Below, one piece after another: positions 51,481 to 59,983 of a stretch of 64,000 nt of DNA. Each line of letters begins with the position of its first letter. Positions within the stretch are counted from its first letter, which is position 1. Below the pieces are notes generated by a model that was not told where the DNA came from, searched no databases, and saw only the letters and a list, made by a program, of their open reading frames with translations. The DNA is from Chryseobacterium takakiae (GTDB taxonomy: Bacteria > Bacteroidota > Bacteroidia > Flavobacteriales > Weeksellaceae): NCBI RefSeq assembly GCF_900129385.1, contig NZ_FQVO01000005.1, positions 124,001 to 188,000 of the forward strand, read 5' to 3'. The translations under genes and the position numbers were made by a program.

Positions 51481-52716
51481 TTAAAAAGGATTGTAAGATA
51501 AACCTAAACCAAAATAGTAAGCCGTTGCTTTAGCCTGCCCGTAGAAACCAAGGGTTTTATTATTTACATTTCTCGACTGAGGCATTGCATAACCTCCTGC
51601 AATATCAACTCCGAACTGTTTCAGCTTAAATCCTACACCACCCGTTACTACATAAGTATTAAAAGATGGAGTCTCGGGAATAAAATGGTCATCAGAGTAA
51701 GGCGATTCGTCATAGTAAGCTCCAAGACGTCCATAGATCATATCGCTGAATGCATACTGAGTTCCCAAACGGAATGTTTTAGCATTTTTGAAATTTTTCG
51801 GAGCAACAACAACTGTTGGATCTGGATTTCCAGTAGCCAAAGGAGCACTTGCGAAATCCAGGGTAAGCTGGGTATATCTGGACCATCCGTGGTAGTTGAA
51901 ATCTGCAGAGATTAACCATTTCGGGGTTACTTTGTACGTTAAACCGATAGTATACTCTTCAACCAAAGGCAATGTTGCGGTAAAGCCATCTGTTCCGGAA
52001 GAATTTAAGCCTAATAAAGGATAGATTGATGTAGATGGAAATTTGAAGGTAGCGGTACCATCTTTAGCCTTCATATCCACAGGAGAACGGTATGCAACAC
52101 TTACATCCACTTTAGGATCCGGCCTGAAATAAAAACCAAAACCGTAACCATGGCCACTCGCATCACTGTCTAGATTAAGCTGTCCTCCAAACTGAGTAAC
52201 CGCTCTGTCCCAGTTTACTGTACCCTTTGCATAGATATAGCTAGCTCCAAAAGCCAACCAGTCATTAAATTTATAAGAAACCATAGGCTGGAAATAGTAA
52301 CTTTTCAGTTCAAGCTTCTGAACCATTTCTTTTCCTTCCCAATCATTCGGCCACTCTATGGTACTTCCGAAAGGCGTGGTAAAGCTGAAACCAACAGTCA
52401 GTTTCTCAAGGGGTCTGTATGTTACAGCAGCGTAAATAGGCGTTCCTAAAGGATTATCAGTCTCTGTGGTCTGTAATGTATTGAGGTTTTGAAAAGTCAC
52501 TCTGTTGCTTGCACCAAATCCACCGGCTACAATACTTAATTTCGAGGGAATGAATGACATACCTGCAGGATTGAAGAATGCCACACTCGCATCTTCAGCA
52601 TGGGCACTGGTATGTGCCATTGCCAATTGTTTTACCCCCTGCAGAGAAACCCTGAAACCTCCTGCATAAGATAAAACACCTGCCAATAATGCAGTTGATA
52701 CTAATATTTTTTTCAT
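51481..52716 (-). CDS. FadL/OmpP1-family outer-membrane transport protein
   Basis: 411 residues. After a signal peptide ('STALLAGVLSYA') comes the family N-terminal hatch 'GGFRVSLQGVKQLAMAHTSA' and the NPAG motif 'ASVAFFNPAGMSFI' (about 45-58), then about 14 beta strands ending in 'YYFGLGLSYNPF'. FadL-like channels admit hydrophobic compounds such as long-chain fatty acids. Cotranscribed with the downstream SGNH esterase lipoprotein. The promoter box is 20 nt upstream. Confidence 0.92.
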   Translation of the reverse strand: MKKILVSTALLAGVLSYAGGFRVSLQGVKQLAMAHTSAHAEDASVAFFNPAGMSFIPSKLSIVAGGFGASNRVTFQNLNTLQTTETDNPLGTPIYAAVTYRPLEKLTVGFSFTTPFGSTIEWPNDWEGKEMVQKLELKSYYFQPMVSYKFNDWLAFGASYIYAKGTVNWDRAVTQFGGQLNLDSDASGHGYGFGFYFRPDPKVDVSVAYRSPVDMKAKDGTATFKFPSTSIYPLLGLNSSGTDGFTATLPLVEEYTIGLTYKVTPKWLISADFNYHGWSRYTQLTLDFASAPLATGNPDPTVVVAPKNFKNAKTFRLGTQYAFSDMIYGRLGAYYDESPYSDDHFIPETPSFNTYVVTGGVGFKLKQFGVDIAGGYAMPQSRNVNNKTLGFYGQAKATAYYFGLGLSYNPF

Positions 52717-52735
52717 AGACTATTATTATATAACC

Positions 52736-52743
52736 CAAATATA
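52736..52743 (-). promoter_or_regulatory. Promoter -7 box (TATATTTG) of the FadL-esterase operon
   Basis: Perfect TAnnTTTG match on the minus strand, about 20 nt before the ATG at 52716. Confidence 0.6.
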
Positions 52744-52963
52744 AAATTATTTTACTTACGTCTGTTAATAAATCATAAAATTTTAAACAATATAGCCAAA
52801 TAAAACTATGTTTGAAATAATACTTCAATATAATCTTATTATAAATCCAAGATTATAAGAATCTTATGTTAAACCTAATCACTTCTTTAAGAGCTTTGTT
52901 TAAAACTAAACAGGTAAGTTTCTGAATATTTGATTATTTTAGACCTCATAAAGATAAAAATCA

Positions 52964-52971
52964 TAAATTTG
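52964..52971 (+). promoter_or_regulatory. Promoter -7 box (TAAATTTG) of the ricT-gldH-PBP1A operon
   Basis: Perfect TAnnTTTG match, 20 nt before the ATG at 52991. Confidence 0.6.
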
Positions 52972-52990
52972 CAAATTAAACATATTATAT

Positions 52991-54400
52991 ATGAGTTGTG
53001 GATGTAAAACATCCGGCGATTCTGCACATTCTTGCGGACCCAAGAAGACCGCGAATGGCTGTGAAAATGTAGATACCTGTGGTAATAGTTATAAATTAAG
53101 TGTTTTTGACTGGCTTTCCAACATCAACAATCCCGCACCGAACAGATGTGATTTTGTTGAAGTTAGATTTAAAAATGACAGAAAATCGTTTTATAAAAAC
53201 GTAAATAATATTCCATTACACATAGGTAGTGTAGTAACAGTAGAATCAAGTCCCGGACATGATGTAGGTGTGGTAAGTCTCACCGGCGAACTGGTAAAGA
53301 TTCAGATGAAAAAGAAGAAATTTTCTGAAGAATCTGTACAGAAAATATACAGGCTGGCCAACCAGAAAGATCTGGAAGTATGGCAGGAAGCAAGAAAAAA
53401 AGAAGAAAACGTAAAAATAGAAGCGCGAAAAATAGCCCATAGGCTTGGTCTCGAAATGAAGATCACCGATGTGGAATATCAGGGTGACGCTTCAAAGGTT
53501 ACGTTCTATTACACTGCAGATAATCGTGTAGATTTCAGGCAGTTAATTAAAGATTACGCAGGAGCGTTCCGTACAAAGATCGACATGAAGCAGATCGGCT
53601 TCAGACAGGAAGCTGCAAAAGTGGGAGGAATAGGTTCTTGCGGAAGAGAATTATGCTGCTCGACATGGCTTACGGATTTCAGATCCGTTAACACTAACGT
53701 TGCCCGATATCAGCAGCTGAGCATCAACCCTCAAAAGCTTGCCGGACAGTGTGGAAAACTTAAATGCTGCCTGAATTACGAGCTGGACAGCTATCTTGAC
53801 GCATTGAGCAATTTCCCGTCTTCTTCTACCACCCTGGATACAGAAAAAGGAAGAGCATTCTGCATAAAGATCGACGTTTTCAAAAAGAAAATGTGGTTTG
53901 CTTATGTTGAGAATTCTATTGCCTGGTATGATTTTGATATTGATCTCGTTAAAAAACTGATTGCAAAAAATAAACGCGGCGAAAAAACCCTTCCTCTGGA
54001 AGAACTGAAACAGCCTGAAACTTCGTTTGCAAGCATAGATCTGATTCAGGAAAATAATGTTGACCGTTTCGAAAAGAAAGGAAGAGGAAACAATAAAAAC
54101 AGAAATCAGAACAGACCGAATAACAATCAGAACAACCAGAATCAGGGACAGAAAAAAAATAACAACAGACCTGAAAGACAGGAACGTTCTGAAAGATCTG
54201 ACAGGCCTCAGAAGCAGGAAAGAACACAAAATCAGAATCCGAACAATCAGCAGAAACAACAAAAAAACAACCCGCAGCAAAAGCCGCAGTTGGAAAAAGT
54301 AGAAGCTGCAGCAGATTCTTCCCAGGCTGACAAAAAACCAAACCCGAATAAGAAAAAATTTAAAAAGAAGTTTCCTCCAAAAAAAGACAATAATGCGTAA
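52991..54400 (+). CDS. ricT: RicT/YaaT-like PSP1-domain protein with long basic tail
   Basis: 469 residues. The PSP1 domain (about 40-300) is that of RicT (YaaT), which in Bacillus is part of an iron-sulfur protein complex affecting RNase Y and mRNA maturation. Cys motifs 'CGRELCCSTWLTDF' (about 217) and 'KLKCCLNYELDSY' (about 257) are the expected cluster ligands. An extra Cys-rich N-terminus (CGCKTSGDSAHSCG) and a disordered Asn/Gln/Lys-rich tail (about 355-469) are Bacteroidota-style additions that may bind RNA. gldH begins inside its last codons (8-nt overlap), tying it to envelope genes. Confidence 0.88.
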   Translation: MSCGCKTSGDSAHSCGPKKTANGCENVDTCGNSYKLSVFDWLSNINNPAPNRCDFVEVRFKNDRKSFYKNVNNIPLHIGSVVTVESSPGHDVGVVSLTGELVKIQMKKKKFSEESVQKIYRLANQKDLEVWQEARKKEENVKIEARKIAHRLGLEMKITDVEYQGDASKVTFYYTADNRVDFRQLIKDYAGAFRTKIDMKQIGFRQEAAKVGGIGSCGRELCCSTWLTDFRSVNTNVARYQQLSINPQKLAGQCGKLKCCLNYELDSYLDALSNFPSSSTTLDTEKGRAFCIKIDVFKKKMWFAYVENSIAWYDFDIDLVKKLIAKNKRGEKTLPLEELKQPETSFASIDLIQENNVDRFEKKGRGNNKNRNQNRPNNNQNNQNQGQKKNNNRPERQERSERSDRPQKQERTQNQNPNNQQKQQKNNPQQKPQLEKVEAAADSSQADKKPNPNKKKFKKKFPPKKDNNA

Positions 54401-54857
54401 AATCTTAGGATTATTCTCTCTTACCCTTATCTTCAGCTGCAAATCCTCTTCCACCGAAGAAGTGATCATGAATTCTGTTGATAACAAGTGGAATAAGAAA
54501 AGCGAACAGAAATTTAATCTTGAAGTTTCGGATCCGCAAAATCCTAAAAATATTATATTTGTTGTAAGAAACAACAATGAGTATCCTTACAGTAATATAA
54601 GGTTTATTGTAAATTTCACCGATATGCAAACCCAAAAAAAGCAGACCGATACGCTGAATTATGTTTTGGCAAAGCCTAACGGAGAATGGCTGGGAACAGG
54701 ATTCGGTGATACTAAGGAAACTTTATTTCAGTATAAGCTGAATTACAGATTTCCGGCAAAAGGAAAATATGAGATTGGTCTCACTCAGGCTATGCGCAAT
54801 GACATCCTTCCGGGAATTGAAGATATTGGAGTAAAAATAGAAACGGCTAAACCGTAA
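54393..54857 (+). CDS. gldH: Gliding motility lipoprotein GldH
   Basis: 154 residues. Lipoprotein signal with lipobox 'TLIFSCKSS' (Cys about 16) and the GldH body: 'VDNKWNKKSEQKFNLEVSDP', 'FVVRNNNEYPYSNIRFIV' and 'AMRNDILPGIEDIGVKIE'. GldH is one of the lipoproteins required for gliding in Flavobacterium; it is also kept in non-gliding relatives, probably in connection with the T9SS-associated envelope machinery. It overlaps ricT by 8 nt and is 6 nt before the PBP1A gene, so all three are cotranscribed. Confidence 0.9.
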   Translation: MRKILGLFSLTLIFSCKSSSTEEVIMNSVDNKWNKKSEQKFNLEVSDPQNPKNIIFVVRNNNEYPYSNIRFIVNFTDMQTQKKQTDTLNYVLAKPNGEWLGTGFGDTKETLFQYKLNYRFPAKGKYEIGLTQAMRNDILPGIEDIGVKIETAKP

Positions 54858-54863
54858 TCATCA

Positions 54864-57242
54864 ATGGAAGTAAACAAACAAATTACAGGAAATAAAGGAA
54901 AAACATTCCCTCTTCCTCCTAAGAAAAAAAATACCGGCTGGAAAAAGTGGGTGAAATTTATCTGGGTCGGACTTATTGCTGTAGTATTAGGAATATCAGC
55001 TCTCTTTTTCGCTGTTTCCCAGGGCTTTCTCGGGGAAATGCCGGATGTAAAAGAACTTGAAAATCCGGATATTTATGTAGCCTCCGAGATCTATTCTTCG
55101 GATGGTGTTCTATTGGGAAAATTTGAAAAAGAAAAAACCCAGCCTATCATTTACAAAGATCTTCCGCCATATTTGGTATATGCTTTACAGGCGAAAGAGG
55201 ATGAACGTTTCAAAGAACACTCAGGAATAGATTTACAATCTGTTGCCAGAGCCGTAGCTTACGGTGGAAAACGTGGTGGTGGATCCACTATTACACAACA
55301 GCTTGCCAAGCTTCTTTTCACAAATGGTGCTTCCCAAAATAAATTGGAAAGAGCATTTCAAAAACTGAAAGAATGGGTAGTTGCCGTAAGTCTTGAAAAG
55401 CGATACACCAAAGAAGAAATCGTTACTTTATATTTTAATAAGTTTGATTTTTTATATAATGCCAATGGTATTGAGATGGCATCAAAAATCTATTTCAATA
55501 AAAAAACATCAGAACTTACTTTACCGGAAGCTGCTATGTTTGTGGCCATGCTGGAAAATCCTGTAAAAAATAACCCGATGAGAAATCCTGAAAGAGCGAA
55601 AGCAAGAAGGGATGTCGTATTGGAACAGATGCTGAAGACAGGATATATAGACCAGGCTACTTATGATAAAGCTATTGCAACTCCTATTGTTTTAGATTAT
55701 CATCCGATCAAAAACATCAATGACGATTACTCCGCTTATTATAAGTTTTATTTAAAAAAGGAAATTGATGCTTATTTAAAGGATTACGAAAAAGAAAACG
55801 GCAAAAAGCTGAATCTTTATAAAGACGGATTAAAAATTTACGTTACTCTTGATTCCAAGATGCAGAAGTATGCTGAAGAATCTATCAGAGAGCATTTAAC
55901 AGACCTTCAGAAAAGATTTGATGCAGAACAGAGAGGCAGAAAAGACTGGCCATTCTATTACCTTAACAGCAAGCAGATCAATGATCTGATGGTTCAGGCA
56001 ATGAAGAGAACCGGCCGTTACAAGCAATTAAAAGCAGCCGGAGTTTCTGAGGATTCTATTATGATGGAATTTAAAAAACCTATTAAAACTTCACGTTTCA
56101 CATGGGCAGGAGAAGAAGAAGTAGAAATGTCTCCTTGGGATTCTATCAGATGGCATAAGAAAGTGGCACAGGCCGGACTAATGTCTATGGTTCCGGGAAC
56201 CGGAGAAATAAAAGCCTGGGTAGGTGGAATCGACTGGCAGCACTTCCAGTACGACCATATCAAACAGGGGAAAAGACAGGTAGGATCTACTTTCAAACCT
56301 TTCGTATATGCCACAGCCATTATGAAATTAGGTTTGAATCCATGCTCCACAATTTCCAATGCAAGTTTTAATAAGGGAACATATCATGTACCGGGAAGAG
56401 GAGGGATGCTTACTCTGAAAGATGCTTTGGCACATTCGCAAAACCCTGTAGCACTACGTTTGGCTGAAATGACAGGCACGCAGAGTGTTATTCAGACAGC
56501 GAGAGACCTTGGTGTAACCGAAGAAATTTCCACAAGTCTTCCGATGGCATTAGGTTCATCTGACATTACCATCTACGAGATGGTAGGAGCTTACAGTACT
56601 TTTGCCAACTATGGTAACTACAACAAACCGGAAATGATCTGGAGAATTGAAGATGCCAACGGAAGAGTAATCAAAGAAGTGAATGTGGAGCCGAAAGAAG
56701 TAATGAACCCGCTATACGCCTACACGATGATCGAATTGATGAAAGGAGTAGCGCAATATGGTACGGCTTCGGGAGAATTAGGAAGAAAAGGAATTTCAAA
56801 AGATATAGAAATTGCAGGTAAAACCGGTACTACCCAGAACAATTCAGACGGTTGGTTTATGGGTATTGTTCCGAAACTGGCTACCGGTGCATGGGTTGGC
56901 TGGGAAGACAGAGCAACACACTTTTACGGAACCGGTGAAGGCCAGGGAGCAAAAATGGCACTTCCGATCTGGGCGATTTTCATGAAGAAAGTATGGGCTG
57001 ATAAAAGCCTTGGAGTTTCTCCAAGTGATAAGTTTGTAAAACCATCGGAATGGAAAGACGGCTGTTCAAATCTTAAAGGATTAGGCGCAGGTTATGGAGA
57101 CGATGGTGGATTACAAACACTGGACGAAATTAAAAACCCAAAACCAATTGAGCCTTCCGGACCGAAAACACCGGGTAAAAAAGAAGAGAATGTGAATGAG
57201 AATCTTAACAGCAGTGAAGATATAGATTTCAATAATAAATAA
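54864..57242 (+). CDS. mrcA: Penicillin-binding protein 1A (bifunctional)
   Basis: 792 residues, class A PBP. A short cytosolic basic segment and one membrane helix (about 32-52) are followed by the GT51 glycosyltransferase domain with 'QAKEDERFKEHSGIDLQSVA' (catalytic Glu about 112) and 'GGSTITQQLAKLLF'. The transpeptidase domain has SxxK as 'GSTFKPFVYA' (about 474), SxN as 'AHSQNPVALR' and KTG as 'AGKTGTTQNNSDGWFMG' (about 652). It polymerises and cross-links peptidoglycan. The C-terminal ~60 residues are disordered. Last gene of the ricT-gldH-PBP1A operon, followed by a terminator. Confidence 0.94.
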   Translation: MEVNKQITGNKGKTFPLPPKKKNTGWKKWVKFIWVGLIAVVLGISALFFAVSQGFLGEMPDVKELENPDIYVASEIYSSDGVLLGKFEKEKTQPIIYKDLPPYLVYALQAKEDERFKEHSGIDLQSVARAVAYGGKRGGGSTITQQLAKLLFTNGASQNKLERAFQKLKEWVVAVSLEKRYTKEEIVTLYFNKFDFLYNANGIEMASKIYFNKKTSELTLPEAAMFVAMLENPVKNNPMRNPERAKARRDVVLEQMLKTGYIDQATYDKAIATPIVLDYHPIKNINDDYSAYYKFYLKKEIDAYLKDYEKENGKKLNLYKDGLKIYVTLDSKMQKYAEESIREHLTDLQKRFDAEQRGRKDWPFYYLNSKQINDLMVQAMKRTGRYKQLKAAGVSEDSIMMEFKKPIKTSRFTWAGEEEVEMSPWDSIRWHKKVAQAGLMSMVPGTGEIKAWVGGIDWQHFQYDHIKQGKRQVGSTFKPFVYATAIMKLGLNPCSTISNASFNKGTYHVPGRGGMLTLKDALAHSQNPVALRLAEMTGTQSVIQTARDLGVTEEISTSLPMALGSSDITIYEMVGAYSTFANYGNYNKPEMIWRIEDANGRVIKEVNVEPKEVMNPLYAYTMIELMKGVAQYGTASGELGRKGISKDIEIAGKTGTTQNNSDGWFMGIVPKLATGAWVGWEDRATHFYGTGEGQGAKMALPIWAIFMKKVWADKSLGVSPSDKFVKPSEWKDGCSNLKGLGAGYGDDGGLQTLDEIKNPKPIEPSGPKTPGKKEENVNENLNSSEDIDFNNK

Positions 57243-57262
57243 ATTCTCTTTTAGAAATACAC

Positions 57263-57299
57263 AAGACCTTTCAATGATTTGGAAGGTCTTTTCTTTTTT
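57263..57299 (+). terminator. Terminator after the PBP1A gene
   Basis: AAGACCTTTC pairs with GGAAGGTCTT (57263-57290, one wobble), then TTCTTTTTT. Confidence 0.8.
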
Positions 57300-57305
57300 A
57301 ATTAA

Positions 57306-57313
57306 TACCTTTG
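57306..57313 (+). promoter_or_regulatory. Promoter -7 box (TACCTTTG) of selO, directly at the start codon
   Basis: Perfect TAnnTTTG match ending 4 nt before the ATG at 57318. Transcription would start at about the A of the ATG, giving a leaderless mRNA. Confidence 0.5.
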
Positions 57314-57317
57314 AGAT

Positions 57318-58859
57318 ATGAATATTAAAAACATACAGCAACCCTTTATAAAAAAGTTTCCGGGAGATTTTTCCGGCAACACGATGCAGAGAAATACCCC
57401 GAAGGTTTTATTTTCAACAGTAAATCCGGCAGGTTTTGATCATCCTTCACTTATTGCTTTTAATGAAAAACTTTCTGAAGAAATCGGTTTAGGTAAATAC
57501 GAAGAAAATGATCTGGATTTTTTAGTCGGAAATAATCTTCCGGAAGAAATGCAGACATATTCTACGGCTTATGCAGGGCATCAGTTTGGCAATTGGGCAG
57601 GACAACTGGGAGATGGAAGAGCAATACTTGCCGGAGAGATTACCAACAATCTCGGACAAAGAAACGAAATCCAATGGAAAGGCGCCGGAGCAACACCGTA
57701 CTCCAGACATGCAGACGGAAGAGCGGTACTGCGATCTTCAGTGCGGGAATATCTGATGAGTGAAGCCATGTACCATTTAGGAATTCCCACAACAAGAGCA
57801 TTAAGCCTTGCTCTTACAGGAGAAGAAGTGGTAAGAGATATTATGTATAACGGAAATCCACAGAACGAAAAAGGAGCTATAGTTATAAGGACTGCAGAAA
57901 GCTTTTTACGTTTCGGACATTTCGAGCTGATGTCTGCCCAACGGGAATATAATACATTGAAAGAACTGGCCGACTTCACCATTGAAAGTTATTTTAAAGA
58001 CATTCAGTCGGAAGGACAGCAGAAATACAAAGATTTTTTTGAAAGTGTTTGCAGAAGAACCGCTGATCTCATGGTTGATTGGTACCGCGTAGGATTTGTT
58101 CATGGAGTAATGAATACAGATAACATGTCGGTTCTGGGACTTACCATAGACTATGGCCCTTATTCAATGATGGATGAATATAATCTCAATTTCACACCGA
58201 ACACAACCGATCTGCCCGGAAGAAGATATGCATTCGGTAGACAGGCTCAGATATCTCAATGGAATTTATGGCAGCTGGCCAATGCACTTCATCCTTTAAT
58301 TGAAGATGAAAAATTTCTTGAAGATATTCTGAATGATTACGGAAGCTATTTCTGGGAGTCTCATGACCGCATGCTGTGCAGGAAATTCGGGTTCGATCAG
58401 CTGTTGACGAATGATGAAAAGTTTTTCACCAGTTGGCAGAGTCTTATGCAGGACCTTCAGTTGGATTACACCTTATTTTTTAATGAACTTGAAAAATATG
58501 ATGATCAAAAGGATTTGAGACTTCAGTTTGAAAATGTTTCTTATATTCTTTTAAATGAAGAAAAGATCTCCAGATTAAATAATTTTATAAAAGATTATCA
58601 GTCCCGGTTGGAAAAAAATATTATTTCAAGAGAAAAATCTTTAGAAATCATGCATAAAACAAATCCTAAATTTATTTTAAGGAATTACCTTTTATACCAA
58701 TGCATTGAAGAGATTAACGAAGGAAAAACAGATATGCTGCGCAAATTAAACCATGCCCTTGAAAACCCGTATCATACGATTTACCCCGAATTTTCAGCAA
58801 AAAGGCCATCGGGTTATGATGATGTTTCCGGGTGTTCTATGCTTTCTTGCAGCTCGTAA
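57318..58859 (+). CDS. selO: Protein adenylyltransferase SelO (UPF0061)
   Basis: 513 residues. A pseudokinase-fold enzyme that transfers AMP from ATP to Ser, Thr or Tyr of target proteins. Motifs are 'YAGHQFGNWAGQLGDGRAIL', 'WKGAGATPYSRHADGRAVLR' (nucleotide-binding region), 'VHGVMNTDNMSVLGLTIDYG' (metal-binding Asn/Asp) and 'GRRYAFGRQAQISQWNLWQL'. The C-terminus ends 'MLSCSS', the Cys-containing end typical of bacterial SelO, linked to redox regulation. The ATG at 57318 keeps the usual N-terminus even though the promoter box is only 4 nt before it. Single gene. Confidence 0.93.
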   Translation: MNIKNIQQPFIKKFPGDFSGNTMQRNTPKVLFSTVNPAGFDHPSLIAFNEKLSEEIGLGKYEENDLDFLVGNNLPEEMQTYSTAYAGHQFGNWAGQLGDGRAILAGEITNNLGQRNEIQWKGAGATPYSRHADGRAVLRSSVREYLMSEAMYHLGIPTTRALSLALTGEEVVRDIMYNGNPQNEKGAIVIRTAESFLRFGHFELMSAQREYNTLKELADFTIESYFKDIQSEGQQKYKDFFESVCRRTADLMVDWYRVGFVHGVMNTDNMSVLGLTIDYGPYSMMDEYNLNFTPNTTDLPGRRYAFGRQAQISQWNLWQLANALHPLIEDEKFLEDILNDYGSYFWESHDRMLCRKFGFDQLLTNDEKFFTSWQSLMQDLQLDYTLFFNELEKYDDQKDLRLQFENVSYILLNEEKISRLNNFIKDYQSRLEKNIISREKSLEIMHKTNPKFILRNYLLYQCIEEINEGKTDMLRKLNHALENPYHTIYPEFSAKRPSGYDDVSGCSMLSCSS

Positions 58860-58952
58860 ATTAAAAATATTCAACAATAAATAATTTTTGGTGAACATTT
58901 TTACCAAGAGTATGTCCTTTTTTTATTAGTTTTACATCAAAATAAAATTATA

Positions 58953-59909
58953 ATGAAAAAACTTATACTCTTTGTTAATTTATTATCCGCAGGATTGTTT
59001 GTAAATGCTCAAACCACCCTGTTTAGTGATTCGTTTGAAAGTTACACCAACTTTTCAATTACAGGCTTTGGCAACTGGCAGACGCTTGATTTAGATGGCT
59101 TAAATACCTATACAGGCGGCGGCCCTGTAGTTGGAGGAAGCACTGTTTCCACATGGACCGCTAACTGGGCAAATGCGGGAGGACCAATGGCTTTTCAGAT
59201 TTTTAATCTTTCGGCCAGCAATGCTACAAATAATGCTACTGCGGTTACAGGAGTAGATGAAGAAGTAAGAAACTTCACCCCTCATACAGGTCAAAAATGT
59301 GCTGTAGCATGGGCCGGAGTTCCAGCTGGTGGGGTAAATGCCAATAATGACTGGTTAATATCTCCACCAATAACATTAGGAGCAGCGAATAATCAATTAA
59401 GCCTTTGGGTAAAAGGTCTTTCTCCTGCTTATACTGAAAAATATAAAATTGGTGTATATGTAGGAAGCGGAACACCAACATCCGCGAGTAATTTTACGTT
59501 CATTCCAAACACTACTGCAGTAAATGCGACTGCTAACTGGACCCAGATTACACGTAATCTTGATGCTTATGCCAATCAAACCATTAGAATAGGAATTCAA
59601 TATATGGCAGCAGACCAGTATATGTTCATGGTAGACGATTTTTACGTTACAACAGGTACACTTGCAACCAATGAAGTTGGAGCAAAGTCTAAAATTGCCC
59701 AGCTATACCCTAACCCAACAAAAGGAGAAATCAATATCAAATCTGATAAGAAAATAAAATCATCTGAAATTTTAGATTTCACTGGAAAATCAGTATTAAA
59801 ATCTTCATCAGCTAAGGCAGACATTTCTTCATTGCCAAAAGGAAATTATATCATGCAGGTAGTGTTCACAGACGGAACTTCTATTTCTGAAAAAATAATT
59901 AAAGAATAA
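58953..59909 (+). CDS. T9SS cargo protein with cleaved-adhesin/choice-of-anchor J-like domain
   Basis: 318 residues. A signal peptide ('LLSAGLFVNA') is followed by a beta-jelly-roll domain (about 20-235). This opens 'FSDSFESYTNFSITGFGNW' and contains 'NNDWLISPPITLG' and 'FMVDDFYVTTG', the style of cleaved adhesin/choice-of-anchor J domains. The C-terminal type A T9SS signal (about 245-318) has 'IAQLYPNPTKGEINIKS', 'EILDFTGKSVLKSS' and 'LPKGNYIMQVVF'. It is secreted through the type IX system and probably displayed on the surface. Ligand unknown. Monocistronic. Confidence 0.88.
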   Translation: MKKLILFVNLLSAGLFVNAQTTLFSDSFESYTNFSITGFGNWQTLDLDGLNTYTGGGPVVGGSTVSTWTANWANAGGPMAFQIFNLSASNATNNATAVTGVDEEVRNFTPHTGQKCAVAWAGVPAGGVNANNDWLISPPITLGAANNQLSLWVKGLSPAYTEKYKIGVYVGSGTPTSASNFTFIPNTTAVNATANWTQITRNLDAYANQTIRIGIQYMAADQYMFMVDDFYVTTGTLATNEVGAKSKIAQLYPNPTKGEINIKSDKKIKSSEILDFTGKSVLKSSSAKADISSLPKGNYIMQVVFTDGTSISEKIIKE

Positions 59910-59931
59910 TCAAACTATTTTAATAGATTTT

Positions 59932-59957
59932 AAACTCACCTTATGGGTGAGTTTTTT
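59932..59957 (+). terminator. Terminator after the T9SS cargo gene
   Basis: AAACTCACC (59932-59940) and GGTGAGTTT (59946-59954) form a 9-bp perfect stem, then TTT. Confidence 0.85.
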
Positions 59958-59960
59958 ATT

Positions 59961-59968
59961 TATTTTTG
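59961..59968 (+). promoter_or_regulatory. Promoter -7 box (TATTTTTG) for the polytopic membrane protein gene
   Basis: Perfect TAnnTTTG match 15 nt before the GTG at 59984, immediately after the preceding terminator. Confidence 0.5.
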
Positions 59969-59983
59969 TAAAAAAATAAACCG

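Noticed and set aside
53651..54577. A 308-codon open frame on the minus strand opposite ricT/gldH
   Set aside because: The translation is dominated by Phe, Leu and Ser, the mirror of the Lys/Asn/Gln-rich ricT tail. It has no recognisable domain, and the plus-strand genes are convincing.
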